From NCBI RefSeq assembly GCF_007050985.1, contig NZ_VHSF01000001.1, positions 682,001-746,000 of the forward strand: 64,000 nucleotides of DNA, written 5' to 3'. The translations under genes and the position numbers were made by a program. The stretch comes from Christiangramia sabulilitoris (GTDB lineage Bacteria; Bacteroidota; Bacteroidia; Flavobacteriales; Flavobacteriaceae). Within the stretch, counting starts at the first letter, position 1. Each line of letters opens with the position of its first letter. Positions 9,920 through 17,822 of this stretch are shown here, one piece after another. The notes under the pieces are model-generated. The model saw only the letters and a program-made list of their open reading frames with translations. It searched no databases and had not been told where the DNA came from.

Positions 9920-10585
9920 TTAAGTAACCCCGGTGGAAGGCAGGATATAAAAATATATACTTATAAAATGCGCAAAGGTACCCAGCAGAACGAAAATATG
10001 AAAGATCGCATGGTTATAGGGAAGCTTATTCAGCATAAAAAGTACCGCCCCGATGGTATAAGAAATTCCTCCGGCAAAAAGCCACCATAATCCATCTGCC
10101 GATAAATTATCCAAAAGTGGATTTATAGCGAATATTATCAGCCAACCCATGGCCACATACATGATTGTGGAGACCAGTTGAAATTTCCCGGTAAAGAAGA
10201 GCTTCAGGATCACCCCGGCGAGGGCCATTAACCATACCACCCAGAGAATTGTTAAACCTGTTGTACCCTCCAGAGTAACCAGGGCGTATGGAGTATAGGT
10301 TCCCGCAATTAGAACATAGATCGCGGCATGGTCTATAATATTTAGCCTTATCCGCATACGTGTGCCCTGTGCGCTATGGTAAAAAGTAGAGGCCGCATAA
10401 ACCAGGATCATACTCGCCCCAAAAATACTGGCACTTATAAGATATTCCGGCTCACCCTGATCTTTCGCTTTTAATATGAGCAATACCAGTGCGACAATAC
10501 TTAAGACCAGACCAAGGCCATGCGAGATGATATTAAGCCTTTCTTCCCTCGGGCTATAGTATTTAGGTTTTTTTATTTTTCCCAT
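9920..10585 (-). CDS. trhA: Hemolysin III family membrane protein (PAQR superfamily)
   Basis: A 221-residue protein with seven predicted transmembrane helices. Family signatures are ERLNIISHGLG near residue 15, STFYHSAQGTR near residue 66, the LNIIDHAAIYVLIAGTYTP block near residue 82 and the C-terminal HAIFHIFVLLG histidines, which together form the putative metal site of PAQR hydrolase-like proteins. Length is normal for YqfA/TrhA. The actual role in bacteria (membrane homeostasis) is known only in part. It is transcribed alone or read from the M14-side spacer; no overlap with neighbours. Confidence 0.9.
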   Translation of the reverse strand: MGKIKKPKYYSPREERLNIISHGLGLVLSIVALVLLILKAKDQGEPEYLISASIFGASMILVYAASTFYHSAQGTRMRIRLNIIDHAAIYVLIAGTYTPYALVTLEGTTGLTILWVVWLMALAGVILKLFFTGKFQLVSTIMYVAMGWLIIFAINPLLDNLSADGLWWLFAGGISYTIGAVLFMLNKLPYNHAIFHIFVLLGTFAHFISIYFYILPSTGVT

Positions 10586-10640
10586 TTATTGTAATAATAG
10601 CAGTTTTTAATGTATGCTAAAATATGGGATTATGCAAGAG

Positions 10641-10671
10641 TCTGAAAACCTACCGGGCGCAGGTTTTCGGA
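10641..10671. terminator. Possible terminator or stem-loop after histidine kinase gene
   Basis: An 11-bp stem with one G-U pair (10641-10651 with 10661-10671) in the spacer downstream of the kinase stop. There is no clear U-tract on either side, so this is only a candidate. Confidence 0.35.
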
Positions 10672-10707
10672 TAAATAGATCTTCTTAGATAAAGAATCAG
10701 AAATTTG

Positions 10708-11811
10708 CTATTCGGGAATCTTAATGACCGTTTCCACGCCAGTGTTATCTTCCTTATTCCGGATCTCAAAATAATAATTATCCTTATAGAGATTGCGTAA
10801 ACGGTCGTTTATGTTTTTTAAGCCTACTCCTTTTTTCATAAGTTCGGTATGGCTTTCGGTAACCGGAGTACCATCATTCTCTACCTTTATCACCAGCATT
10901 TTACCTTCCTCATACACCGAAACCAGAATTTTGAGATCTGTATTTTCATAGGAATATCCATGCTTGATAGAATTTTCTATAACCGGTTGTAATAGCATAG
11001 CCGGAATTTTCTTCAGCATAAGATCTTCAGGTACTTTCTTTTCAATGGTTAAATGATCTGAAAATCTTACGTTAACAATATTCAGATAATATTCCAGGAT
11101 CCTGAGTTCCTCATCCAGACTTATCCGGTTGCGGTCGCTATTGTAAAGGATTTCGCGGAGAAAGTCACTAAGATCTGCAATAGTGTCCTTAGCTTTTTTT
11201 GTATCCATATCTGTAAGTACAGCAATGGAGTTAAGGGTATTAAATAGAAAATGCGGTTGTAATTGCGACGAAAGCATTTTCATGCGAGTATTTACAAGTT
11301 GAGACTCCAGTTTAGAATGTCGTTTCTCTGCCTCCTTCACCTGCTTCAGATAGTAATAAGTATATATAATGAATATCATCGCGAAGTAGATAAGGAAATT
11401 AAGATCCAGCACGTAGATAAAGGCATTAATACTTTTCCTTAGATCAAAATCTGCCAGATCTATTCTTCCGGCGATAATAGAATAAAAATCGAAGATGAGC
11501 CTGATGATCAAGCCAATAAGCAGGGAGAAAAGAGTGTGAATGGAAATTATCTTAACCCAGGAATAGTTCTTATTTAAAAACCTTTTGGTACTAATCGCAA
11601 TTAGCGTCATATAACTTACCACGATGATATAATCGAATAATAAATTATGTATCAAGAAATCTGACCATGAAAAGTATTCCCGTTGGGGCATATAATTCCG
11701 CATGTACATTACTTTGGCCAGCAGCACAAGGTCGAACATCAAATAAAACCCGGCCAGCAGTAAAACCAGTTTAAAGTCTATATACTTTTGTTTAAATTCT
11801 GAAAGGCTCAT
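10708..11811 (-). CDS. LytS-type sensor histidine kinase
   Basis: A 367-residue membrane sensor. Four hydrophobic segments (about 14-36, 55-75, 88-112, 130-155) precede a short coiled linker and the His_kinase domain with QLQPHFLFNTLNS, where His187 is the phospho-acceptor. The C-terminal ATPase domain has the PAMLLQPVIENSIKHG N-box and the GVGLKNINDRL G-box. No periplasmic sensing domain is apparent, so sensing is probably within the membrane. Its start abuts the stop of the upstream response regulator gene, so both are co-transcribed and form a two-component system. The signal is unknown. Confidence 0.93.
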   Translation of the reverse strand: MSLSEFKQKYIDFKLVLLLAGFYLMFDLVLLAKVMYMRNYMPQREYFSWSDFLIHNLLFDYIIVVSYMTLIAISTKRFLNKNYSWVKIISIHTLFSLLIGLIIRLIFDFYSIIAGRIDLADFDLRKSINAFIYVLDLNFLIYFAMIFIIYTYYYLKQVKEAEKRHSKLESQLVNTRMKMLSSQLQPHFLFNTLNSIAVLTDMDTKKAKDTIADLSDFLREILYNSDRNRISLDEELRILEYYLNIVNVRFSDHLTIEKKVPEDLMLKKIPAMLLQPVIENSIKHGYSYENTDLKILVSVYEEGKMLVIKVENDGTPVTESHTELMKKGVGLKNINDRLRNLYKDNYYFEIRNKEDNTGVETVIKIPE

Positions 11812-12576
11812 TTATATTCCAATTTTTTCCAGAAATTCTTTTTTATGGGATTTACTGATATGCAGTAATTCCCCATCGGTCATTTTTGCGTCGATCTCAG
11901 AGTAATCTGAATGTATGATCTCCTTTACATAATTAAGATTTGCAATCGTGGAGCGATGGATCCTGATAAAGATGTTGCTGTCCAGAATTTCAGCAAGATT
12001 ATTCAGAGATTCCCGCAGGACATATTTTTTATCATTAGCGAAGATTTCAGCATAATATCCGGATGCCTGGATATATAAGATATCGGCGGGATCTACCAGA
12101 GCCGTTTTATTACCCTGTTTCACCGGGATCTTAGAGACAGAATTCAACCGGATCCCTCCTTTTGAATATTCATGAAAAAATTCAACCATTCTTTTTTCAA
12201 AGTTCCTGTCTGCTTCATTTCTGGTTGTATTCAATACTTTGGAAATGGTTTTGAAAAATCTATCGTCTTTAAATGGTTTCAGGAGAAAATCAAATGCTTC
12301 CACATCGAAGGCCTTCAGGGCATAATTATCATAGGCGGTAACAAAAATCACTACCGGTTTGGGTGATATGTCTACTTTTTTAAGTACTTCAAAACCGTTC
12401 ATATCCTTCATATTTATGTCCAGAAATATCAGGTCAGGCTTCTCTGAATTTATCCTTTCTATGGCCGTCCTGCCATTGGAACACTCCCCTATGACTTCAA
12501 TTTCCTGGACATCTTCCAGCAGGTTCAGAACCCTTTTTCTTGCCAGTTCCTCGTCGTCAATTACCAGTGCTTTCAT
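11812..12576 (-). CDS. LytTR-family response regulator
   Basis: A 254-residue regulator: an N-terminal receiver domain with the acidic pocket DDE near residue 7, phospho-acceptor Asp53 in FLDINM, the conserved Thr in VTAYD and Lys in LLKPF; then a C-terminal LytTR DNA-binding domain (about 155-254) with ILYIQASGYYAEIF and IRIHRSTIANLNYV. I take the ATG at 12576 as start because the receiver domain begins there; an ATG nine codons upstream is also open. Partner of the adjacent histidine kinase. Targets are unknown. Confidence 0.93.
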   Translation of the reverse strand: MKALVIDDEELARKRVLNLLEDVQEIEVIGECSNGRTAIERINSEKPDLIFLDINMKDMNGFEVLKKVDISPKPVVIFVTAYDNYALKAFDVEAFDFLLKPFKDDRFFKTISKVLNTTRNEADRNFEKRMVEFFHEYSKGGIRLNSVSKIPVKQGNKTALVDPADILYIQASGYYAEIFANDKKYVLRESLNNLAEILDSNIFIRIHRSTIANLNYVKEIIHSDYSEIDAKMTDGELLHISKSHKKEFLEKIGI

Positions 12577-12708
12577 AAATTTTAAATGCTTAGACTCTTC
12601 CAATTTAAAACTATTTCAAGATTATTTTTAAATTTTTCACAATTTCGAAGCGAATGTCATAAATAATTATCCTCAATACGGGTTTTTTATCATTTCCTGA
12701 ATCCAATG

Positions 12709-12742
12709 AAAGGCTATCAAAATTTTAATTTCGATAGCCTTT
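12709..12742 (-). terminator. Candidate stem-loop after the 182-residue secreted protein gene
   Basis: Perfect 10-bp inverted repeat (12709-12718 with 12733-12742), 14-nt AT-rich loop, located 34 bp past the stop of the - strand gene. The following bases are not U-rich, so terminator strength is uncertain. Confidence 0.5.
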
Positions 12743-12776
12743 GCTAAAACTAAAACAACTAATTAAGATTTCCAGC

Positions 12777-13325
12777 TTATTCATTAATCGCTACTGAAGT
12801 TTCAGACGCTCTAGGATCTATTTTCATTGTTCGCTTTTGATTGCCGTTTACAAGTTTAATCTTGTAAACTTCTTTTTGTATAATTTCTCCACTACCAGAT
12901 GCGGTATATTTATTTCCGGTCATGGTCCAGCCTTTGTTAGCCATGTATACTTCTCTTCTAACATCCAGCGGCAATACGATATCTTTAAATTTCTGGAAAG
13001 TGCTTACCAGGTTTCCGTCTTTATCGAAATCTGCAGACAGATAGCCTTTAGAACTTGAGAAGGTGACCGCGTAAGAATCCCATTCTTCGTCATGTGCCGC
13101 GATAAAATTCTTGATATCGAAATTAGCTTTCATAAAGGCGATAGGGTCTTTGGTAAATTCTCCCGTGTAAGTTTCGGCTACTTTAAAGGAGAATTCATCT
13201 CCGTTTCGTTCTACTTTAGAATCCAGTGGTGCGAAACCTACTTTTGCTTCTTCTAGTTGGATCTCCTGAGCCTGACTGAATGTGGTCGCGGCAATTAGCA
13301 ATAAAGAAAAAATTAATGTTTTCAT
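12777..13325 (-). CDS. Secreted protein of unknown function
   Basis: A 182-residue protein with a clean signal peptide (cut near SQAQ, residue 20). The mature part contains a segment resembling PepSY-like periplasmic folds in spacing (YAVTFSSSKGYLSADFDKDGNLVSTFQ near residue 85), but I cannot assign it firmly. No catalytic motif is visible. Single gene between a stem-loop and an AT-rich promoter region. Confidence 0.75.
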   Translation of the reverse strand: MKTLIFSLLLIAATTFSQAQEIQLEEAKVGFAPLDSKVERNGDEFSFKVAETYTGEFTKDPIAFMKANFDIKNFIAAHDEEWDSYAVTFSSSKGYLSADFDKDGNLVSTFQKFKDIVLPLDVRREVYMANKGWTMTGNKYTASGSGEIIQKEVYKIKLVNGNQKRTMKIDPRASETSVAINE

Positions 13326-13671
13326 GATGAATGTTTTTTGAATGAATAATGATTTTTGATTAACTGTTGATTAAATGATTAATGAATTAATAACACTGCT
13401 AAACTACAGCATATTAACCCTTACTCAGAGGAGAATGATCCGGTTCGCCTGCCTTTGATAACCAATAGACCATAAAAAGAATTAAATACCTAAAGCTATG
13501 ATTTTTAGATGATTGATGGTGATTTTAGACGTTCGCCATATTTTCAGGTGCATTCACCGCTCCTGGAATTCATTTTAAAGCATGCGGGTTTGAAAAAGAC
13601 TTATAAACCTGATGAAATTATAAATTGATGGAATGTTCTATAATTTCGAAGATTTCTGGATATTTGAAATT
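13326..13671. other. Intergenic region with divergent promoters, no gene seen
   Basis: About 350 bp between a - strand secreted protein gene and the + strand fatty acid transporter. AT-rich next to both starts and without a convincing ORF. It must hold two divergent promoters but I cannot place them reliably. A frame opening at 13633 only extends the transporter by 13 residues of poor quality. Confidence 0.5.
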
Positions 13672-15042
13672 ATGAACACCTCCCGATATATTGAAATTAT
13701 CTTTAAAAGGTTAATTCCGGCGCCTTTTACCCTGGCAGTTTTGCTAAGCCTGTTTACTATTCTTATCGCTTTCCTGTTTACCGGAAATACAGATGGAGAT
13801 TCATTTTTAAATATACTTACCTACTGGCAGGAAGGAATGTGGGAGCCCGCCTTGCTGGTATTTGCGGTACAAATGATGCTTATCCTGGTCCTTGGCCATG
13901 TATTGGTGCTGAGCAGGCCGGTGGCATGGGTAACCGAAAAACTGACCAGCCTGGTCTACGGCAACACCAGTGCGGTGATACTGGTTGCCGTATCTACCAT
14001 GCTCGTCGCTTTTTTCAACTGGGGTCTGGGTCTTATCTTTGGGGCTATAATGGCCAGAAAGGTAGCTGAAGCTGCACGGGACAGAGGCTTTAAGATAAAT
14101 TATCCTCTGGTGGGCGCCGCGGGCTATGCAGGCCTTATGGTATGGCATGGAGGTGTAAGCGGTAGTGCTCCTCTCAAAGCGGCAGAGAAGGGTCATATTC
14201 GCGGACTTTTCCCTGCAGAAGTCAATGCAGGCTGGCTTAATGATCTTCCCGATTCCATTCCTACCGATACCACTATTTTTGCCGGCTGGAACTTAATTCT
14301 CTTCGGAATGCTGCTGGTGCTGGTGCCTTTGGTATTATGGATTATCAGTAAAAAAACCGGAAGTTCAGAATTTGATCTTCCTGAGGTAAAGAAGATCCAA
14401 CCCGATATTCTAATTGAAGGAGCCGAAAAACTGGATCATTCCCGGATTTTGAAACTCTTATTTGGGTTTCTCTTGCTGGCTGCTTTCTTTGCGAGTTATT
14501 ACAGCAGCCTGGTTTCAGGAAAATTAACCCCCAATATGCTCAATTTTCTAATGCTGGTGCTATGTATACTTTTTCATAAATCTTTTGTTTCCTTTTTAAA
14601 TGCATTAGATGAGGCGATAGGTGGAGCTGCTGCTATCCTGATACAGTTCCCCCTGTATTTCGGGATCATGGGCATCATGAAAGAGACCGGGATCGTAGGT
14701 GATATCGCCGGGTTTTTCTCCAGTATAGCTACAGAAACCAGTTTACCGGTTTATACTTTTTTTAGTGCAGGCCTGGTGAATATTTTCGTTCCCAGTGGAG
14801 GTGGCCAGTGGGCGATACAGGGACCTATAGTGCTGGAAAGTGCCATGAAATTAGGGGTTCCTCTTAACAAGGCCGTTATGGCCTTTGCCTATGGGGACCA
14901 GATCACCAATATGCTGCAGCCGTTCTGGGCACTGCCTTTGCTGGCAATCACCAGATTGAAAGCAAGGGAAATTCTTCCTTACACGCTAATTATAATGCTG
15001 GTGGGTATGCTGGTATATATTGGAGGTTTATTCCTGATTTAA
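13672..15042 (+). CDS. atoE: Short-chain fatty acid transporter, AtoE family
   Basis: A 456-residue membrane protein with about 12 hydrophobic segments. Blocks typical of the SCFA permease family are visible: FNWGLGLIFGAIMAR, the AGLMVWHGGVSGSAPL segment near residue 165, FVPSGGGQWAIQGPI near residue 378, and AYGDQITNMLQPFWALPLL near residue 412. It imports short-chain fatty acids such as butyrate or acetoacetate into the cytoplasm. I place the start at 13672, where the conserved N-terminus begins; an ATG at 13633 is in frame. No catabolic genes are adjacent. Confidence 0.9.
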   Translation: MNTSRYIEIIFKRLIPAPFTLAVLLSLFTILIAFLFTGNTDGDSFLNILTYWQEGMWEPALLVFAVQMMLILVLGHVLVLSRPVAWVTEKLTSLVYGNTSAVILVAVSTMLVAFFNWGLGLIFGAIMARKVAEAARDRGFKINYPLVGAAGYAGLMVWHGGVSGSAPLKAAEKGHIRGLFPAEVNAGWLNDLPDSIPTDTTIFAGWNLILFGMLLVLVPLVLWIISKKTGSSEFDLPEVKKIQPDILIEGAEKLDHSRILKLLFGFLLLAAFFASYYSSLVSGKLTPNMLNFLMLVLCILFHKSFVSFLNALDEAIGGAAAILIQFPLYFGIMGIMKETGIVGDIAGFFSSIATETSLPVYTFFSAGLVNIFVPSGGGQWAIQGPIVLESAMKLGVPLNKAVMAFAYGDQITNMLQPFWALPLLAITRLKAREILPYTLIIMLVGMLVYIGGLFLI

Positions 15043-15060
15043 GCCGGAAAAGAGAAGCAT

Positions 15061-15105
15061 AAAAAAAAGGGTAACTAAGACATTTAAACCATTTCTCAGT
15101 TACCC
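15061..15105 (-). terminator. Intrinsic terminator on the - strand
   Basis: A 12-bp stem with one mismatch (15069-15080 with 15094-15105). On the - strand it is followed by a run of eight U. It therefore ends a leftward transcript and points to the small gene at 15203-15370, not to the + strand transporter. Confidence 0.8.
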
Positions 15106-15202
15106 ATTGCGACTATCATTTTACTGATAATCAACATTTAAAGATAAAATATTTTATCTTCTTTAGCAAGGTTTACTTGCAAAATTTTAATAGTATTTAC
15201 GT

Positions 15203-15370
15203 CTATTTTATTTCACCTGGTCTGGACCCCGATAATAAGCTAAGATCACGGGCATATTTCCTGATCAATCTCTCCTGTTTAAGATTATCCATGTGTAATT
15301 TAATCCAGATCCCTGATATTATTATAAGGGAGGCACCTAATACTGAAAAAAGCAAAAATTCATTCATCAT
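15203..15370 (-). CDS. Small membrane protein, 55 residues
   Basis: Read by eye on the - strand: ATG ATG at 15370, stop TAG at 15203. Residues 4-24 form one hydrophobic helix (FLLFSVLGASLIIISGIWIK), followed by a charged tail with lysines and arginines (MDNLKQERLIRKYARDLS), giving a probable single-pass inner-membrane protein with a cytosolic tail. Support comes from good codon composition, no competing gene, and a canonical leftward terminator 98 bp after the stop. The opposite-strand frame over the same bases looks like a shadow. Function unknown. Confidence 0.6.
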   Translation of the reverse strand: MMNEFLLFSVLGASLIIISGIWIKLHMDNLKQERLIRKYARDLSLLSGSRPGEIK

Positions 15371-15712
15371 CGTCAAATTAAAGTTTAAGTAATAGCATTA
15401 TGCAGGTAAGATATACTTTTAATAGCTGTATGACTCAATACATTTGTGAATTACCTTTTTATTAACACAAACACCTTTGAAGAATTTATGTTACCTAAAA
15501 GAAAGGGAATACCTGAGTAATAAAAATAAAAAAAGGGCCGTGACCATTATTTCAGAATTGACCCTTTTTTCAACTATTAGCTATTTGCTTAACCTGTTGC
15601 GGTTAAGATTAAAATTCAGCAAATAGTTCGATATTGAATAATAAGAATTTGTTAATTAAAGACTTAGCCACAAAACTTTAACTTTTTGGTCACCTGGAAG
15701 CAAAGCAGGCAA
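15371..15712. other. Intergenic region, no gene seen
   Basis: About 340 bp of AT-rich DNA upstream of the small membrane protein gene. It contains a weak AAAAAAGGG...CCCTTTTTT pairing around 15530-15576 with a poor middle part. I find no ORF or RNA gene that I can support. Confidence 0.4.
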
Positions 15713-15742
15713 TAAAAAAGCCACGTATCTCTACGTGGCTTT
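15713..15742 (-). terminator. Intrinsic terminator after the nuclease lipoprotein gene
   Basis: Perfect 11-bp stem (15717-15727 with 15732-15742), 4-nt loop; a U-run follows on the - strand. About 30 bp past the nuclease stop. Confidence 0.88.
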
Positions 15743-15772
15743 AACCTTATCCTGTTGTGTTGTTCTTAAAGT

Positions 15773-17611
15773 TTAAATAGCATCTATATTAGCTTCGATC
15801 ACATCTTCTATAGCGTCTGGCACCAGGCTAAAGAAATCATAACCTGTGGCCGCTTCAATCTGGTCCACACTGGTCTTATACTGGGTCCAGTCTGAAGTCA
15901 CCGAATTAGAATTTGGCATGTCCACCGCGATCACCCTGGTAGAGGTAGTCACCCGGTTTACATCATCTGTTCCGTCTGGAATGATCATGATCACCTTCCA
16001 GGTATTGGAAGGAACCTGTATTTTACCATCAGCCAGATATTCTGCATATCCATTGGCGCCATCGCCCCCAAGGCCATAGCCGCCGGAAATTATATAGATC
16101 TCGTAGCCACCACTCAACATCGAGCGGCAGTAATTTTCCAGGTTAGCCCAGGCATAACGGTTATTACTTGGAGCCTGCGGCATCATATTGGTCATAAAGA
16201 AAGTATTGGAGTTATCATCTACAGACAAAGTCCGGTCTGCTGAAGGACATAAATGCCCCCGGTCAAAGCCACTATATTGATAATCTGTAGAACCTACCTG
16301 GTACCAGGAAGACGGCAGGGAAGTATCTGCCCTGAAGTCGTTCTGTCTGGAAGCAGATCCCATCCAGGCCTCATCAAGATGCCAGCTTACCCAGTTGGCA
16401 GTACCTTTATCCCGGCTGTAGGACATTACATATTCCTCTTTTTCCAAAAGATAATTATTAGGTGAATTGATATCGGTTATAGCCAGGGAAGGATTTCCCA
16501 TGGTAAGATGAACCGCACCTGAGATGGGGTCCACTCCGCCTCCACCACCGGTACCAGTGCCTGGATCTGAAGTACCTCCAATTACAAAATCATCGATGTT
16601 AATCCGGTTTCCAGACCCGGATAGTTTTACGATCCTGAACCTTACATTTTCAGTATAGTTAAGGGTATAAGTAATATTTTCAAGAGATGTATTCGCTGAG
16701 GTCTGGGTGCTTCCCACCCTGTTCCAGCTAGCTCCCTGGTTGGTAGAAGCCTGTAATTCCCAGGTACTCGATCCATCGGTTCCATATACCGCGTGATTAA
16801 TACTCAGGCTTTCTGCTCCCTGTACATCAAAGTTCATTTGAAGAATTCCCAGGTCCCTGATGCGGGCAGATTTAGTCCCGGTCTTGCGATCATTAGCCAG
16901 AGAACCTACAAGCGCTTCTTCAAAATACCAGGTTCCAGTTGGAAGATCTACAGTTCCCGCAGCATAACTTCCCTTGGAACCGGCTTCATAATCTTCAGTG
17001 ATATCTATCAGGTCTCCTGTATTTGCAGAACCTCCTGCATTCGGCACTACCACGATATTATCAATATTCAGCCGCTCGTTCTTTCCATCTGTCTTTCGTA
17101 TTTCGAAACGTACATTACCGGAAACATTTAAATTAAAACTCGCCGTTTCCAGAGTGGATTTTTTAATGATCGTTTCGCTTCCCAAGCTATTCCAGGAACT
17201 ACCGGCATCTGTAGAATAGTATACCTGGAAGGAAGTCTGCTTATCCCGCCCGTATTTTGCGTATTGCAGACTAAAGGATTTGGCTCCATCGGGCAGGTCA
17301 AAATTCATCGTGATGACACCGTTTCCGGTCATCCTTACAGACTGCGCTCCGTTTTTCGCATCTCCGCTAAGGTCTCCAATCAGCGCATCAGCAAAATACC
17401 AGTCGCCATCGGTAAAACTTACCACGCCGCCGGCATAGGAATTTTTGAAAGCATTTTCAAAGCCTTCTTCATAATTCCCTTCGGCATTAAGGCTGAAGTT
17501 TATGGGAGCATAAGTTGAATCTTCCGGCAGGTTGTCTTCGGTAGCACATCCGGTAAAAAGCAGAAAAACCTGCATTAAAAGCAGGTATTTAAGTAGGGTA
17601 AAATTTTTCAT
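15773..17611 (-). CDS. Secreted DNA/RNA non-specific endonuclease lipoprotein with duplicated beta-sandwich modules
   Basis: A 612-residue lipoprotein: the lipobox LFTGC (Cys22) predicts outer-membrane or surface anchoring. Two homologous modules of about 145 residues (roughly 45-190 and 205-345) share YEEGFE/YEAG, WYF-ALIG-L--D-K-G--S-R, SSWN/ASWNRVGS and the LNIDN/INIDDFVI ending, typical of discoidin-like beta-sandwich binding domains. A Gly-rich linker (GTGTGGGGGVDP) leads to a C-terminal nuclease domain with the DRGHLCPSADR motif, whose His is the catalytic base, plus the NTFFMTNMMPQAPSNN metal-binding block. Probably degrades extracellular nucleic acid for nutrients. Single gene. Confidence 0.9.
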   Translation of the reverse strand: MKNFTLLKYLLLMQVFLLFTGCATEDNLPEDSTYAPINFSLNAEGNYEEGFENAFKNSYAGGVVSFTDGDWYFADALIGDLSGDAKNGAQSVRMTGNGVITMNFDLPDGAKSFSLQYAKYGRDKQTSFQVYYSTDAGSSWNSLGSETIIKKSTLETASFNLNVSGNVRFEIRKTDGKNERLNIDNIVVVPNAGGSANTGDLIDITEDYEAGSKGSYAAGTVDLPTGTWYFEEALVGSLANDRKTGTKSARIRDLGILQMNFDVQGAESLSINHAVYGTDGSSTWELQASTNQGASWNRVGSTQTSANTSLENITYTLNYTENVRFRIVKLSGSGNRINIDDFVIGGTSDPGTGTGGGGGVDPISGAVHLTMGNPSLAITDINSPNNYLLEKEEYVMSYSRDKGTANWVSWHLDEAWMGSASRQNDFRADTSLPSSWYQVGSTDYQYSGFDRGHLCPSADRTLSVDDNSNTFFMTNMMPQAPSNNRYAWANLENYCRSMLSGGYEIYIISGGYGLGGDGANGYAEYLADGKIQVPSNTWKVIMIIPDGTDDVNRVTTSTRVIAVDMPNSNSVTSDWTQYKTSVDQIEAATGYDFFSLVPDAIEDVIEANIDAI

Positions 17612-17763
17612 GGTAAGGTTAAATTGTCAGATAAGGTTTATGCCGCCTAAATTATCTAAAAGACCTTCTCTAATAATTATGTCAGAAATTAATTATTAAT
17701 AGTTTATTAACGAAATAGAACAAATGATCTGCATGGATTTTTCAGCCAGAAATATTTCCGCAT

Positions 17764-17794
17764 AAAAAAAGGCCCGGGAATTTCCCCGAACCTT
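17764..17794 (-). terminator. Intrinsic terminator after the SerB-SerA fusion gene
   Basis: A 10-bp GC-rich stem (17769-17778 with 17785-17794) including two G-U pairs on the - strand RNA, followed there by seven U. It lies 29 bp past the stop. Confidence 0.85.
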
Positions 17795-17822
17795 GATCTT
17801 ACTCAATGTTGAATTTTTATAT

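Noticed and set aside
15177-15392. + strand 71-residue frame
   Set aside because: The opposite strand has a better membrane-protein frame with a matching terminator.
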